Shown here piece after piece: positions 1-7,385 of a DNA stretch of 11,790 nucleotides. The DNA comes from Clostridia bacterium (GTDB taxonomy: Bacteria > Bacillota_A > Clostridia > Christensenellales > Aristaeellaceae), in contig JAFRMB010000184.1 in the NCBI GenBank assembly GCA_017430945.1, positions 1 through 11,790 of the forward strand. The letters are read 5' to 3'. Positions within the stretch are counted from its first letter, which is position 1, and each line of letters opens with the position of its first letter. Below the pieces are notes generated by a model that was given only the letters and a program-made list of their open reading frames with translations, was not told where the DNA came from and did not search any database. The position numbers and the translations under genes were made by a program.

Positions 1-2
1 AG

Positions 3-278
3 GACATCATGATCGTGGGCGAGGACGTCGGCATGCTGACCGGCGCGGTGGAGAGCGTGATCTTCATGGGCGTGCACTACGAGATGATGATCACCGGCGT
101 CGCCCCCAAGTCACCGGACGAGGCGGCGGTCACATCGAGCGATCCCGAGCGCCGGTGGAAGGTGCATTCCACGACCATGCAGCCGGTGGGGACCCGCGTG
201 GGTATGACCATCGTGCCCTACAACATCCACATCATGCACAAGATGCCGGCAGCGGCCGGCGGTGCCGAGGAGGCGTAA
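3..278 (+). CDS. potA: Spermidine/putrescine ABC transporter ATP-binding protein PotA, C-terminal fragment
   Basis: Only the last 91 codons are present. The reading frame is open from the window edge, so the ATG at 9 is internal and not the start. The fragment matches the C-terminal TOBE-type regulatory domain of PotA-like ATPases: it begins with an Asp-Ile pair as in the usual RPEDI motif, continues through beta-strand-like stretches, and ends with a P-Y-N-I-H-I-M segment resembling the PEDIHVM ending of the family. Walker A, Walker B and the signature motif would lie upstream and cannot be checked. PotA hydrolyses ATP on the cytoplasmic face to drive import through PotB/PotC. The potB ribosome-binding site (gaggagg, 267-273) lies inside the last codons and potB starts 3 nt after the stop, so the two are translationally linked. 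The assignment rests mainly on the adjoining potB, potC and potD. Confidence 0.88.
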   Translation, partial: DIMIVGEDVGMLTGAVESVIFMGVHYEMMITGVAPKSPDEAAVTSSDPERRWKVHSTTMQPVGTRVGMTIVPYNIHIMHKMPAAAGGAEEA

Positions 279-281
279 GCG

Positions 282-1106
282 ATGAAGCGATCCTGGTACG
301 CATCCCCCTACGCGCTGTGGATGCTGCTGTTCGCGGTGGTGCCGCTGGTGTTCGTGTGCTGGTACGCCTTCACCAGCCCCGAAGGCGCGTTCACGCTCAA
401 GAACTTTCAGGAGTTCGCCAAGCCGCGGTATGCGACGGTCATACTGCGAAGCATGAAGCTGGCGCTGTACTGCACGCTGCTGTGCCTGGTGATCGGCTAT
501 CCCACCGCGTGGTTCCTGGCCGGACGCGGGTTCACCCACACCCAGAGCCTGGTGGTGCTGATCCTGCTGCCCATGTGGATGAACCTGCTGCTGCGCACCT
601 ACGCGATGATGACGCTGCTGGACGACAACGGCGTGCTGAACGCGATACTGCAGTGGCTGCACCTGGGGCAGATGAAGGTGATCGGCACCGAAGGCGCGGT
701 GCTCATGGGCCTGGTGTACAACTATCTGCCATTCATGGTGCTGCCCATCTATACGGTGCTGAAAAAGATGGACTACTCCGTCATCGAGGCGGCGGAGGAT
801 CTCGGCGCGAATCCGCTTCGGGTGTTCACCCGCGTGGTGATCCCTATGAGCGTGCCGGGCGTCGTCTCGGGGGTGACCATGGTGTTCATGCCGGCGGTCA
901 CATCGTTCGCCATCTCCACGCTGCTGTCAAACGGCAAGCTCCGCCTGGCGGGCGACCTCATCGACTATATCTTCAACCAGTCGTCGAACCCTAACCGCTG
1001 GAACGTCGGCAGCTCCTTTTCGCTGATGATGCTGCTTCTGATCCTGATCTCGATCGGCTTTTTGCGCAAGGTCGATCCTGACAACGAAGGGGGCGGTATG
1101 TGGTGA
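282..1106 (+). CDS. potB: Spermidine/putrescine ABC transporter permease PotB
   Basis: A 274-residue hydrophobic protein, about the usual size for PotB. It has an N-terminal membrane segment (about residues 10-30), further segments near 57-80, 88-112, 138-160 and 195-215, and a last one near 245-262. Residues 94-109 (LLPMWMNLLLRTYAMM) resemble the conserved PotB stretch after the second or third helix. The cytoplasmic EAA loop, which docks on the ATPase, is at residues 169-188: E-A-A-E-D-L-G, then I-P about twelve residues on. With PotC it forms the inner-membrane channel for polyamines. The ATG at 282 is supported by gaggagg at 267-273, 8 nt upstream. The stop overlaps the potC start, so the genes are co-transcribed. 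Substrate choice (spermidine, putrescine or both) cannot be read from the permease. Confidence 0.95.
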   Translation: MKRSWYASPYALWMLLFAVVPLVFVCWYAFTSPEGAFTLKNFQEFAKPRYATVILRSMKLALYCTLLCLVIGYPTAWFLAGRGFTHTQSLVVLILLPMWMNLLLRTYAMMTLLDDNGVLNAILQWLHLGQMKVIGTEGAVLMGLVYNYLPFMVLPIYTVLKKMDYSVIEAAEDLGANPLRVFTRVVIPMSVPGVVSGVTMVFMPAVTSFAISTLLSNGKLRLAGDLIDYIFNQSSNPNRWNVGSSFSLMMLLLILISIGFLRKVDPDNEGGGMW

Positions 1107-1888
1107 GCAACAAGCGCGGCCTGCGCGCCTTCCGCGGCATCTGGATGGCGCTGCTCATGCTCTTCCTGTACGCCCCGATCCTGGTGATGATCGGCCTTTC
1201 CTTCAACGCTTCGGTGTCGCGCTCCCAGTGGGCGGGATTCACGCTCAAGTGGTATGCGGAGCTGTTCAGGGATCCGGTGATCCTGGGCGCGCTGAAGACC
1301 ACTCTGGAGGTGGCCGTGATCGCCACGGCGGTCTCCACCGTTATCGGCACGCTCGGTGCGATCGGCATGCACGCGATGAACACCGGCATGGCGAACCTGC
1401 TGATCAACGTGTCCTACCTGCCCATGACCACCCCGGACATCGTGACCGGCGTTTCGCTGATGCTGATGTTCCTGTTCGCCAAAGTGCCGCTCGGCAAGTG
1501 GACGATGATCATGGCGCACATCGCCTTCGACATACCGTACGTGCTGTTCTCGGTGATGCCGAAGCTGCGGCAGATGAACCCGAACCTGTACGAGGCGGCG
1601 CTGGACCTGGGCTGCCATCCGGCGAAGGCGCTCTACAAGGTCATCATCCCGGAGATCACCCCCGGCATATTCACCGGCGCCATGCTGGCGTTCACGATGT
1701 CGATCGACGACTTCGTGATCTCCTACTTCACCTCGTCGGATATGTACCCGAACCTGTCGCGCATCGTGTACTCGTCCACCAAGCTGGGCGTCAAACCCAC
1801 GATGTACGCGCTGTCCACCCTCATGTTCATCAGCATCCTGCTGCTGTTGGTGCTCATCAACCGCCGGACGAAGCTGGAGGACATGTGA
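1100..1888 (+). CDS. potC: Spermidine/putrescine ABC transporter permease PotC
   Basis: A 262-residue multi-spanning permease, the normal PotC length. The EAA loop is at residues 165-184 (E-A-A-L-D-L-G, then I-I-P). PotC-typical segments are TPDIVTGVSLMLMF (111-124) and SIDDFVISYF (201-210). It pairs with PotB to form the translocation pore. There is no ATG start. GTG at 1100 and GTG at 1103 are both possible: the second gives the classic 4-nt GTGA overlap with the potB stop (262 becomes 261 residues), the first a 7-nt overlap. The G-run at 1089-1093 (in gaaggggg) serves as a weak ribosome-binding site 6 or 9 nt away. Weak initiation here would be compensated by ribosomes terminating on potB. 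Family identity is certain; the exact start codon is not. Confidence 0.94.
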   Translation: MVSNKRGLRAFRGIWMALLMLFLYAPILVMIGLSFNASVSRSQWAGFTLKWYAELFRDPVILGALKTTLEVAVIATAVSTVIGTLGAIGMHAMNTGMANLLINVSYLPMTTPDIVTGVSLMLMFLFAKVPLGKWTMIMAHIAFDIPYVLFSVMPKLRQMNPNLYEAALDLGCHPAKALYKVIIPEITPGIFTGAMLAFTMSIDDFVISYFTSSDMYPNLSRIVYSSTKLGVKPTMYALSTLMFISILLLLVLINRRTKLEDM

Positions 1889-1894
1889 TCGCGC

Positions 1895-1921
1895 TATGTG
1901 TCATGCACCGCATGATCCATA
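1895..1921 (+). other. Hairpin in the potC-potD gap
   Basis: TCATGC (1901-1906) pairs with GCATGA (1910-1915) around a 3-nt loop. The stem extends through a G-T pair and one mismatch to TATG (1895-1898) and CATA (1918-1921). There is no T-run after it, so it is not a classic terminator. It lies in the 63-nt gap (1889-1951), the only sizeable gap inside the pot operon, where a hairpin could stabilise or separate the binding-protein message from the permease message. That role is an inference. Confidence 0.35.
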
Positions 1922-1951
1922 TAGATTCCAACCCATGAAAGGATGTTGACC

Positions 1952-3004
1952 ATGAAGAAGATCGCCATCGTTTTGCTGGCTGCCATGATCTGCGCGCTGA
2001 GCGCCGGCGCCTTTGCCGAGGCGGACAAGCCCCTTGCGGGCACAGAGATCACCGTCTACAACTGCTTTGACTATATCGACACTCAGGTGCTGGATATCTT
2101 CGAAGAGGAGACGGGCATCCACGTAAATTACGTGAACTATACCGACAACGAGGCGCTCTACACCCGCGTATCCACCGGAGCGGGCAGCTACGACGTGATC
2201 GTGCCTTCGGAGTACATGATCATGCGACTCATCAAAGAGGACCTGCTGGCGGAGCTGGATCTGTCCAACATCCCGAACCTCGAAAACGTTCTGCCCAGCC
2301 TGCGCGATCCCGCCTACGACCCCGGCAACGCGCATTCCATCCCCTACATGTGGGGCACGCTGGGCATCCTCTACAACACCGGGATGGTCGAGGAGCCCAT
2401 CACCAGCTGGAACGCGCTGCTGGATGAGCGCTACTCGGGAAGCATCTACATGATGGATTCCGTGCGGGACAGCATGGGCCTGGCGCTGAAGGCCCTGGGC
2501 TATTCGATGATCACCCGCGATGAGAACGAGCTGGCCGAGGCCGGCGATTGGCTGATGGCCCAGAAGGATGCCGGCCTGGTAGCCGGCTACATACTGGATC
2601 AGGCCAAGGACAAGATGGTCGCCAACGAGGCCGCCATGGCGGTCGTCTACTCCGGCGACGCGCAGTACGCCATCGAGAAGAACGACAAGCTGGCCTACGT
2701 CATCCCGGAAGAGGGCAGCAACGTCTGGGTGGACGGCATGTGCGTGCCCAAAAACGCGCCCAACAAGGCCGGCGCCGAGTGCTTCATCAACTTCATGTGC
2801 CGCCCGGACATCGCCCAGATGAACTGGGACGAGATCCGCTATTCCTCTCCCATCATCCAGGTCGTCGAGGGCATGAGCGAAGAGGATCTGGCGAGCTGCG
2901 CCATGAATCCCACCGAAGAGATGCTCGCGCGCTGCGAATACTACGACGATTACACCGACATCGCCTGGATGTATGACGACATCTGGATGGACGTCCTCAT
3001 GTGA
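1952..3004 (+). CDS. potD: Spermidine/putrescine-binding protein PotD
   Basis: A 350-residue extracytoplasmic solute-binding protein that captures polyamines and delivers them to PotB/PotC. The ATG at 1952 is preferred over the ATG at 1943 because gaaagga (1937-1943) sits 8 nt before it and overlaps the earlier ATG. Residues 1-22 form a signal peptide (two Lys, hydrophobic core, likely A-F-A/E-A cleavage). The mature part starts like PotD (ITVYNCFDYID, 33-43). Likely ligand contacts by comparison with E. coli PotD are the MMDSVRD segment (167-173), Y233 where E. coli has a Trp, and W259/D261 in the NVWVDGM stretch. Unusually for a Gram-positive binding protein there is no convincing lipobox; the only Cys in the leader (C14) is preceded by A-M-I. 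It is the last gene of the operon, with a terminator directly downstream. A general polyamine role is well supported; the exact polyamine is not. Confidence 0.95.
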   Translation: MKKIAIVLLAAMICALSAGAFAEADKPLAGTEITVYNCFDYIDTQVLDIFEEETGIHVNYVNYTDNEALYTRVSTGAGSYDVIVPSEYMIMRLIKEDLLAELDLSNIPNLENVLPSLRDPAYDPGNAHSIPYMWGTLGILYNTGMVEEPITSWNALLDERYSGSIYMMDSVRDSMGLALKALGYSMITRDENELAEAGDWLMAQKDAGLVAGYILDQAKDKMVANEAAMAVVYSGDAQYAIEKNDKLAYVIPEEGSNVWVDGMCVPKNAPNKAGAECFINFMCRPDIAQMNWDEIRYSSPIIQVVEGMSEEDLASCAMNPTEEMLARCEYYDDYTDIAWMYDDIWMDVLM

Positions 3005-3024
3005 TCGCAAATCGGTCGTAAAGC

Positions 3025-3073
3025 AAGGGAGCTGCCTTGAAGTGACGGTGTCACGAAAGGCAGCTCCCTTTTT
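3025..3073 (+). terminator. Rho-independent terminator of the potABCD operon
   Basis: A perfect 14-bp stem, AAGGGAGCTGCCTT (3025-3038) with its complement at 3057-3070, is followed by TTTTT (3069-3073). The 18-nt apex folds further: GTGAC (3042-3046) pairs with GTCAC (3050-3054) around GGT. It starts 20 nt after the potD stop. On the minus strand the same stem is followed by GCTTTACG, a weaker T-tract, so it may also stop transcripts arriving from the convergent methyltransferase gene. Confidence 0.92.
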
Positions 3074-3092
3074 CACGGGCGGGACAGCCCGT

Positions 3093-3117
3093 CGCGGCCC
3101 GACGCGTCGGGACCGCG
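3093..3117. repeat. GC-rich inverted repeat between convergent genes
   Basis: CCCGACGCGTCGGG (3098-3111) is a perfect 14-bp palindrome. It is flanked by CGCGG (3093-3097) and CCGCG (3113-3117), giving a stem interrupted only by the extra A at 3112. A smaller stem lies just before it (ACGGGC 3075-3080 with GCCCGT 3087-3092). It lies 18 nt beyond the methyltransferase stop on the minus strand and has no T-run of its own. It may help 3'-end formation for the minus-strand message or be a leftover palindromic site. Confidence 0.5.
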
Positions 3118-3134
3118 TCTTCCCGCGGCCGGCG

Positions 3135-4016
3135 TCAGCCCCGGGCGGCAAGACGGCGTTTCAGAGCGGCGATGTAGGACGGATCGGTGCCGCAGCAGCC
3201 GCCGATGACGGACGCGCCGGCGTCCACCAGCTTCATCATGGCGTCGGCAAAGGTGTTCGGGTGCATGCTGTAGTGGGCCTGTCCCTGATCGTCCATGACC
3301 GGTATGCCGGCGTTGGGTTTTGCGATGACGGGCACCTCCGCGACGGCCTTCATGCGCCGGACCACCGATTCCAGCTGATCCGGCCCGACGGAACAGTTCA
3401 GCCCCACGGCGCTGGCGCCCACGGCCTGGAGCGTCTCGACGGCCTCTTCGGCGGTCCCGCCGTACATCACATGCCCGTCGGCCTCCAGCGTCAGTGAACA
3501 CATGACCGGCAGCTCGCACACATCCATGGCGGCTTCGACCGCACAGACGGTCTCGTCGATGGAGAGCATGGTCTCGACCACGAGGAGATCCGCACCGGCC
3601 GCTGAGATGACCTCGATCTGTTCGCGGTACAGGTCGAACAGCGCCTGGTAGGTCATGCTGCCCACCGGCTCCAGCGGCCTGCCGGTGGTGGTGAGGTCGC
3701 CGGCCACGAGCGCCCGGTCGCCTGCGGCCCTGCGGGACAGACGGACCAGCTCGGTGTTCAGGAGCGCCAGCTGGTCCGCGATGCCGTGCATCTCAAGCCC
3801 GAGCCGGTTGGCCATGAATGTCGGCGCGTAGATGATGTCGCTGCCGGCATCGACATAGGCGCGCTGGAGCTCGAGCATGACCTCCGGATGCTCGTACACC
3901 CATCGCTCGGAGGACACCCCTACGGGCATGCCCGCTTTGCGCAGATTGGAGCCGGTGGCGCCGTCGAGCAGCACGATGCCCCGTTCGGTCAGTTCGGTGA
4001 ATTCGGATCGTTGCAT
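3135..4016 (-). CDS. Homocysteine S-methyltransferase family protein (MetH Hcy-domain type)
   Basis: A 293-residue single-domain TIM-barrel protein that transfers a methyl group to homocysteine or a related thiol. Near the start is D-G-A-T-G-S-N-L (18-25). The three zinc-ligand cysteines are in place: C208 in GLNCSVGP and C274/C275 in GGCCGT. KPNAG (233-237) also matches the family. It resembles the N-terminal Hcy domain of cobalamin-dependent MetH more than MmuM, but no folate, B12 or reactivation domain follows. The methyl donor is therefore probably a separate corrinoid protein or small methyl compound not encoded here. The ATG at 4016 is chosen because AAAGGAGA (4032-4025) lies 8 nt upstream; the frame is open farther upstream but gives no family-like residues and would overlap the neighbour. 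It follows the propeller gene by 68 nt on the same strand, so co-transcription is plausible. The exact substrate is unknown. Confidence 0.88.
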   Translation of the reverse strand: MQRSEFTELTERGIVLLDGATGSNLRKAGMPVGVSSERWVYEHPEVMLELQRAYVDAGSDIIYAPTFMANRLGLEMHGIADQLALLNTELVRLSRRAAGDRALVAGDLTTTGRPLEPVGSMTYQALFDLYREQIEVISAAGADLLVVETMLSIDETVCAVEAAMDVCELPVMCSLTLEADGHVMYGGTAEEAVETLQAVGASAVGLNCSVGPDQLESVVRRMKAVAEVPVIAKPNAGIPVMDDQGQAHYSMHPNTFADAMMKLVDAGASVIGGCCGTDPSYIAALKRRLAARG

Positions 4017-4084
4017 AGGTGATCTCTCCTTTGATGGTTTGATGGTTCGAGCGCAGGGCGCCCACGGAGATCGGCCGGAGCCCG

Positions 4085-5905
4085 TCAGGTGAGCCTGACG
4101 CCGCAGATCCGGTAATTGCGGGTGCCGATGACCATAATGTCGTCGAATACGGCGGGGCTGGCCTCGATCTTGCCATCGATATCGACGCTGCCGAGCGGCT
4201 TGCCGTCGGCAGGGTCGTACATGCGCAGTTTGCGGTTCGTGCAGAGCACCAGCGCGCCCGTGCCGTCCGGCCGGTAGACCAGCACGGGGGAAGACCACGA
4301 CGCGCTGCCGGTGGATCGCTGCCAGCGGACCTCTCCGGTCTGCTTGTCGAAGCAGATCAGCGTCCCGCCGCCCTCGGTGCGGCAGACGTTGAAATACACG
4401 TATCGCGCGTAGGCGTTCCGGCCGATGGCCGGGGAGGCGAAGCCGCCGCCGCCGTTGGTGACGTCAGATGTGCATTCGATGGCATAGCTCCAGTCCGTGA
4501 CGCCCGTCAGGGCATCCAAGCGGCGGACGGTGCAGCGCCCAGCGCGGCCGCGCTTGTCGATCTGATTGACGGTATAGAGCGCCAGCCTGCCGTCGTCTTC
4601 GGGCTCAAGGGCGATGGTCGCGTCGGTGTCGTCGCCGGCATCGAACAGCCACGCGGGACGCAGGGTGTCCAGGTCCAGGCAGGTCACGAGGCCCGAATTG
4701 TCCGCGAACCACGCGTAGTGCCCGCAGGCGGTCACGGAGTTTTCGATGCCCAGCTCCGGAGAGGCCGCGGAGCGATAGCGATAGGCGATGACCTCCGGAT
4801 GGACTTCGATGGACGGCGTCTCGGCATCGAAGACCGTGTTCAATCGGACGACATAGAACAGGCCGTTTTCGCCGCCCAGCAGCGCGGCGTCGGCATCGCC
4901 GTTGATCAGGCAGGCGCCGTCGAAGGCGCCGTGGTCGCGCCTGCACAGGGGATCGTGACCGTCCAGGAAGAAGAGCTCCCGCTGATCCAACAGGCTGTAG
5001 ATGCGCCATCCGATGCGTCCGGTGCGCCCGTCGGCCCGGGATATGCCCTGCCCTACATACAACAGCGGGTAGCCGCGCGGGTCGATGGACACGCTGCCCT
5101 TGATGGGGAAGCCCAGCTTGATGGGCGGGCGGGTCGACTTGCCGGTGGACGCGTCCAGAAAGTAGATGTTGCCGTCCAGCGTGCCGCAGATCACCTCGAC
5201 CAGGTCGCTGCGCTGCCTGTACGCCGGCGCCAGGTTCATGGCGCCGCGCAGCCGATCGGGCCAGCGCACCAGCACCGGCTGTCCCGTCCAGCCGACGCCG
5301 GTCCAGCGCGTATATCCGCTGTCGATCCCGCCGATGCGCTTCTGCCACTGTATCCGAAAGCCGCGCTTTCGAAGCGCCGCGCTGCCATAGGCGGCGTTCT
5401 GCCGAAGATTGCCGCCCCGGAAGGTGACGACGCCCGGCAAATCGGTATAGTCGTCAGCGTCGAAGCGCATCCCCGGCCAATCCGCCAGATGGTCCACCGC
5501 CGCGCCGTCCACGTGGACATCGAAGTGATAGCGCCAGCGTTCGCTCTGCGGCAGCGCGGGCCCCTCGGGATGTGCGTTTTGCGTCCGGAGATCGGGCGTT
5601 CCGACGGAGCCGGTATCCGGTGCGGCGTCAGAGGCGCGCGCCTGTGTATCCACGATGGCGATCGGTCCGGGGCTCGGGGACAGTCGACCCGTGATGCCGG
5701 GATCCTCCGCAGGCGCCGGCCGCGACAGGTCCGGCATCGCCAGCACGGTCCATAGCGCCCAGGCCGCAAGCAGCGCAGCAGGCGCGAATCGAAGCAGAAG
5801 GCGCGGGAGACGGATCGGCCGGCTCCCGACGGAGCGATCGTGCCCGTGCGATCGTCGCCGGGCAGAGCTTTGGCGATCGGAGCCGGGCGTCCGACCTGTG
5901 GACAT
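4085..5905 (-). CDS. Membrane-anchored PQQ-like beta-propeller repeat protein
   Basis: A 606-residue protein of unknown function. Residues 1-35 are Arg-rich and presumably cytoplasmic, about 36-57 is one membrane segment, and 58-120 is a Pro/Ala-rich linker, so the rest should face outside. From about 150 to the end are beta-propeller blades of the PQQ/quinoprotein type, for example GTLDGNIYFLDASTGK (241-256), GLVTCLDLDTLRPAWLFD (405-422), GTLICFDKQTGEVRW (514-528) and LRMYDPADGKPLG (560-572). No quinone-enzyme catalytic set is recognisable, so a binding or scaffold role like BamB-type propellers is more likely than dehydrogenase activity. The ATG at 5905 has GGAGGG (5918-5913) 7 nt upstream, inside the last argH codons, and lies only 3 nt after the argH stop. 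Translation coupled to argH is therefore likely. The link to arginine synthesis is unexplained. Confidence 0.85.
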   Translation of the reverse strand: MSTGRTPGSDRQSSARRRSHGHDRSVGSRPIRLPRLLLRFAPAALLAAWALWTVLAMPDLSRPAPAEDPGITGRLSPSPGPIAIVDTQARASDAAPDTGSVGTPDLRTQNAHPEGPALPQSERWRYHFDVHVDGAAVDHLADWPGMRFDADDYTDLPGVVTFRGGNLRQNAAYGSAALRKRGFRIQWQKRIGGIDSGYTRWTGVGWTGQPVLVRWPDRLRGAMNLAPAYRQRSDLVEVICGTLDGNIYFLDASTGKSTRPPIKLGFPIKGSVSIDPRGYPLLYVGQGISRADGRTGRIGWRIYSLLDQRELFFLDGHDPLCRRDHGAFDGACLINGDADAALLGGENGLFYVVRLNTVFDAETPSIEVHPEVIAYRYRSAASPELGIENSVTACGHYAWFADNSGLVTCLDLDTLRPAWLFDAGDDTDATIALEPEDDGRLALYTVNQIDKRGRAGRCTVRRLDALTGVTDWSYAIECTSDVTNGGGGFASPAIGRNAYARYVYFNVCRTEGGGTLICFDKQTGEVRWQRSTGSASWSSPVLVYRPDGTGALVLCTNRKLRMYDPADGKPLGSVDIDGKIEASPAVFDDIMVIGTRNYRICGVRLT

Positions 5906-5908
5906 GGC

Positions 5909-7282
5909 TCATCCCTCCAGCTGTGTCCTGGCAGCTGCGATGCTCTCGCGGACCCTCTCCGGCGCAGGACCGCCGGGGATGTTCCGCTGGTTCACGCAGT
6001 TCAGCATGTCGATGGCGTCGAACACATCCGCGTCGAAAACGGGGGAGAACTGCCGGTATTCGTCCAGCGGCAGCGCGTCCAGCGTGGTCCCTTTTTCGAT
6101 GCAGTGCCTGACCAGTCTGCCCACGACGCCGTAGGCATCCCGGAAGGGAACGCCCTTGCGCACCATGTAGTCGGCGCAGTCGGTGGCATTGATGAAGCCG
6201 CCGGCAGCGGCCCGGCGCATGTTTTCAGGGTGGAAGGTCGCCGTGCGCAGCATGGGCTCGAGCACCTGAAGGCTCAGCTCGGCGGTGTCGATGGCATCGA
6301 ACAGCGCCTCCTTGTCCTCCTGCATGTCCTTGTTGTACGCCAGGGGCAGGCCCTTCATCACGGTGAGCATGGCCATCAGCGCGCCGTACACGCGGCCGGT
6401 CTTGCCGCGCACGAGCTCGGTGATGTCCGGGTTCTTCTTTTGGGGCATGATGCTGGAGCCGGTGGAGAAGTCGTCCGCCAGCGTGACGAACCGGAACTCC
6501 CAGCTGCACCACAGGCAGATCTCCTCGCTGAACCGGCTCAGGTGCATCATCAGCATGGACAGCACCCCGAGCAGCTCCACGGCGTAGTCGCGATCGGAGA
6601 CGCCGTCGATGCTGTTCATGGTGATGCCGTCGAAGCCCAGCAGCTCCGCCACGTATGACCGGTCCAGGGGATACGTGGTGCCCGCCAGCGCACCGCTGCC
6701 AAGCGGCATCACCCGGGTGCGCGCCATGCAGCCCTTCAGGCGCTCGATGTCCCGCAGAAGCATCTGCGCGTATGCCATCAGGTAATGCCCCAGCGTCACC
6801 GGCTGTGCCCGCTGCATGTGGGTATAACCGGGCATCACCGTCTCCAGATGCTGCTCCGCCACGTCGCAGAAGGCCGTGGCCAGCGCCCTCGTCTCGCCGA
6901 GAAGGCGGTCGATGGCGTCCACCAGGTACATGCGGGTGTCCAGCACCGCCTGGTCGTTGCGGCTGCGGCCCGTGTGCAGCTTTTTGCCGGCGTCGCCGAT
7001 GCGCTGGGTCAGCGTGGCTTCCACGAAGGTGTGGATGTCCTCGCAGGTCATGTCGATCTGAAGCGCTCCGGATCCGATGTCCGAGAGGATGCCGCGCAGG
7101 CCCTCGACGATGGCCGCGCTGTCCTCCGCGCTGATGATGCCCTGCTTGCCCAGCATCGTCGCGTGGGCGATGCTGCCCAGTATGTCCTGTCTGTACATCC
7201 GGCTGTCAAAGCCGATGGAATTGTTGATGGCGCTCAGCCTCTCGTCCACATCGCCGCCGGTGCGGCCCGCCCACAGCTTCAT
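5909..7282 (-). CDS. argH: Argininosuccinate lyase
   Basis: Cleaves argininosuccinate into arginine and fumarate, the final step of arginine synthesis, as a cytoplasmic homotetramer. The 457-residue length is normal. Family motifs are complete: K-L-W-A-G-R at the N-terminus (2-7), HTGRSRNDQ (103-111), GYTHMQRAQP (152-161) with H155, and the signature loop SSIMPQKKNPD (276-286) carrying the catalytic Ser. The ATG at 7282 is supported by AAAAGGAG (7298-7291), 8 nt upstream. It lies downstream of argG with a 103-nt gap that contains a hairpin and a possible promoter. Its last codons contain the ribosome-binding site of the propeller gene. No disabling change is visible. Confidence 0.97.
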   Translation of the reverse strand: MKLWAGRTGGDVDERLSAINNSIGFDSRMYRQDILGSIAHATMLGKQGIISAEDSAAIVEGLRGILSDIGSGALQIDMTCEDIHTFVEATLTQRIGDAGKKLHTGRSRNDQAVLDTRMYLVDAIDRLLGETRALATAFCDVAEQHLETVMPGYTHMQRAQPVTLGHYLMAYAQMLLRDIERLKGCMARTRVMPLGSGALAGTTYPLDRSYVAELLGFDGITMNSIDGVSDRDYAVELLGVLSMLMMHLSRFSEEICLWCSWEFRFVTLADDFSTGSSIMPQKKNPDITELVRGKTGRVYGALMAMLTVMKGLPLAYNKDMQEDKEALFDAIDTAELSLQVLEPMLRTATFHPENMRRAAAGGFINATDCADYMVRKGVPFRDAYGVVGRLVRHCIEKGTTLDALPLDEYRQFSPVFDADVFDAIDMLNCVNQRNIPGGPAPERVRESIAAARTQLEG

Positions 7283-7324
7283 ATATATTTCTCCTTTTCA
7301 GTAGTGCCATTGTACGTATTCACC

Positions 7325-7353
7325 ATTATACACACATGCCGGCCTGCCCGCAA
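7325..7353 (-). promoter_or_regulatory. Possible internal promoter for argH
   Basis: On the minus strand TATAAT (7330-7325) is a full-consensus -10 box. TTGCGG (7353-7348) lies exactly 17 nt upstream as a partial -35 box (the TTG matches). Transcription would start near 7318, about 36 nt before the argH ATG. The -35 box falls in the loop and inner stem of the argG-argH hairpin. The perfect -10 and spacing support it; the weak -35 and location inside an apparent operon keep confidence moderate. Confidence 0.45.
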
Positions 7354-7366
7354 GGGGACAGGCCGG
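7339..7366 (-). other. Hairpin between argG and argH
   Basis: CCGGCCTG (7339-7346) and CAGGCCGG (7359-7366) form an 8-bp perfect stem, and CCC (7347-7349) can pair with part of GGGG (7354-7357) inside. On the minus strand the stem is followed by CATGTGTGTATAATG, which is not a proper T-run. It may act as a partial terminator, RNA-processing or stabilising element that sets argG above argH levels. Its function is inferred. Confidence 0.45.
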
Positions 7367-7385
7367 TCATGGGCATATTTCGATA

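Noticed and set aside
1901..3151. A 416-codon open frame antisense to potD
   Set aside because: Composition (many His, Val, Asp, Gly) is typical of a mirror frame of a GC-rich gene; potD on the other strand has clear family motifs, a start and a terminator.
4017..4298. Longer methyltransferase reading frame beginning upstream of 4016
   Set aside because: The added residues come from an out-of-frame reading of the propeller gene's 3' end; AAAGGAGA fixes the start at 4016.
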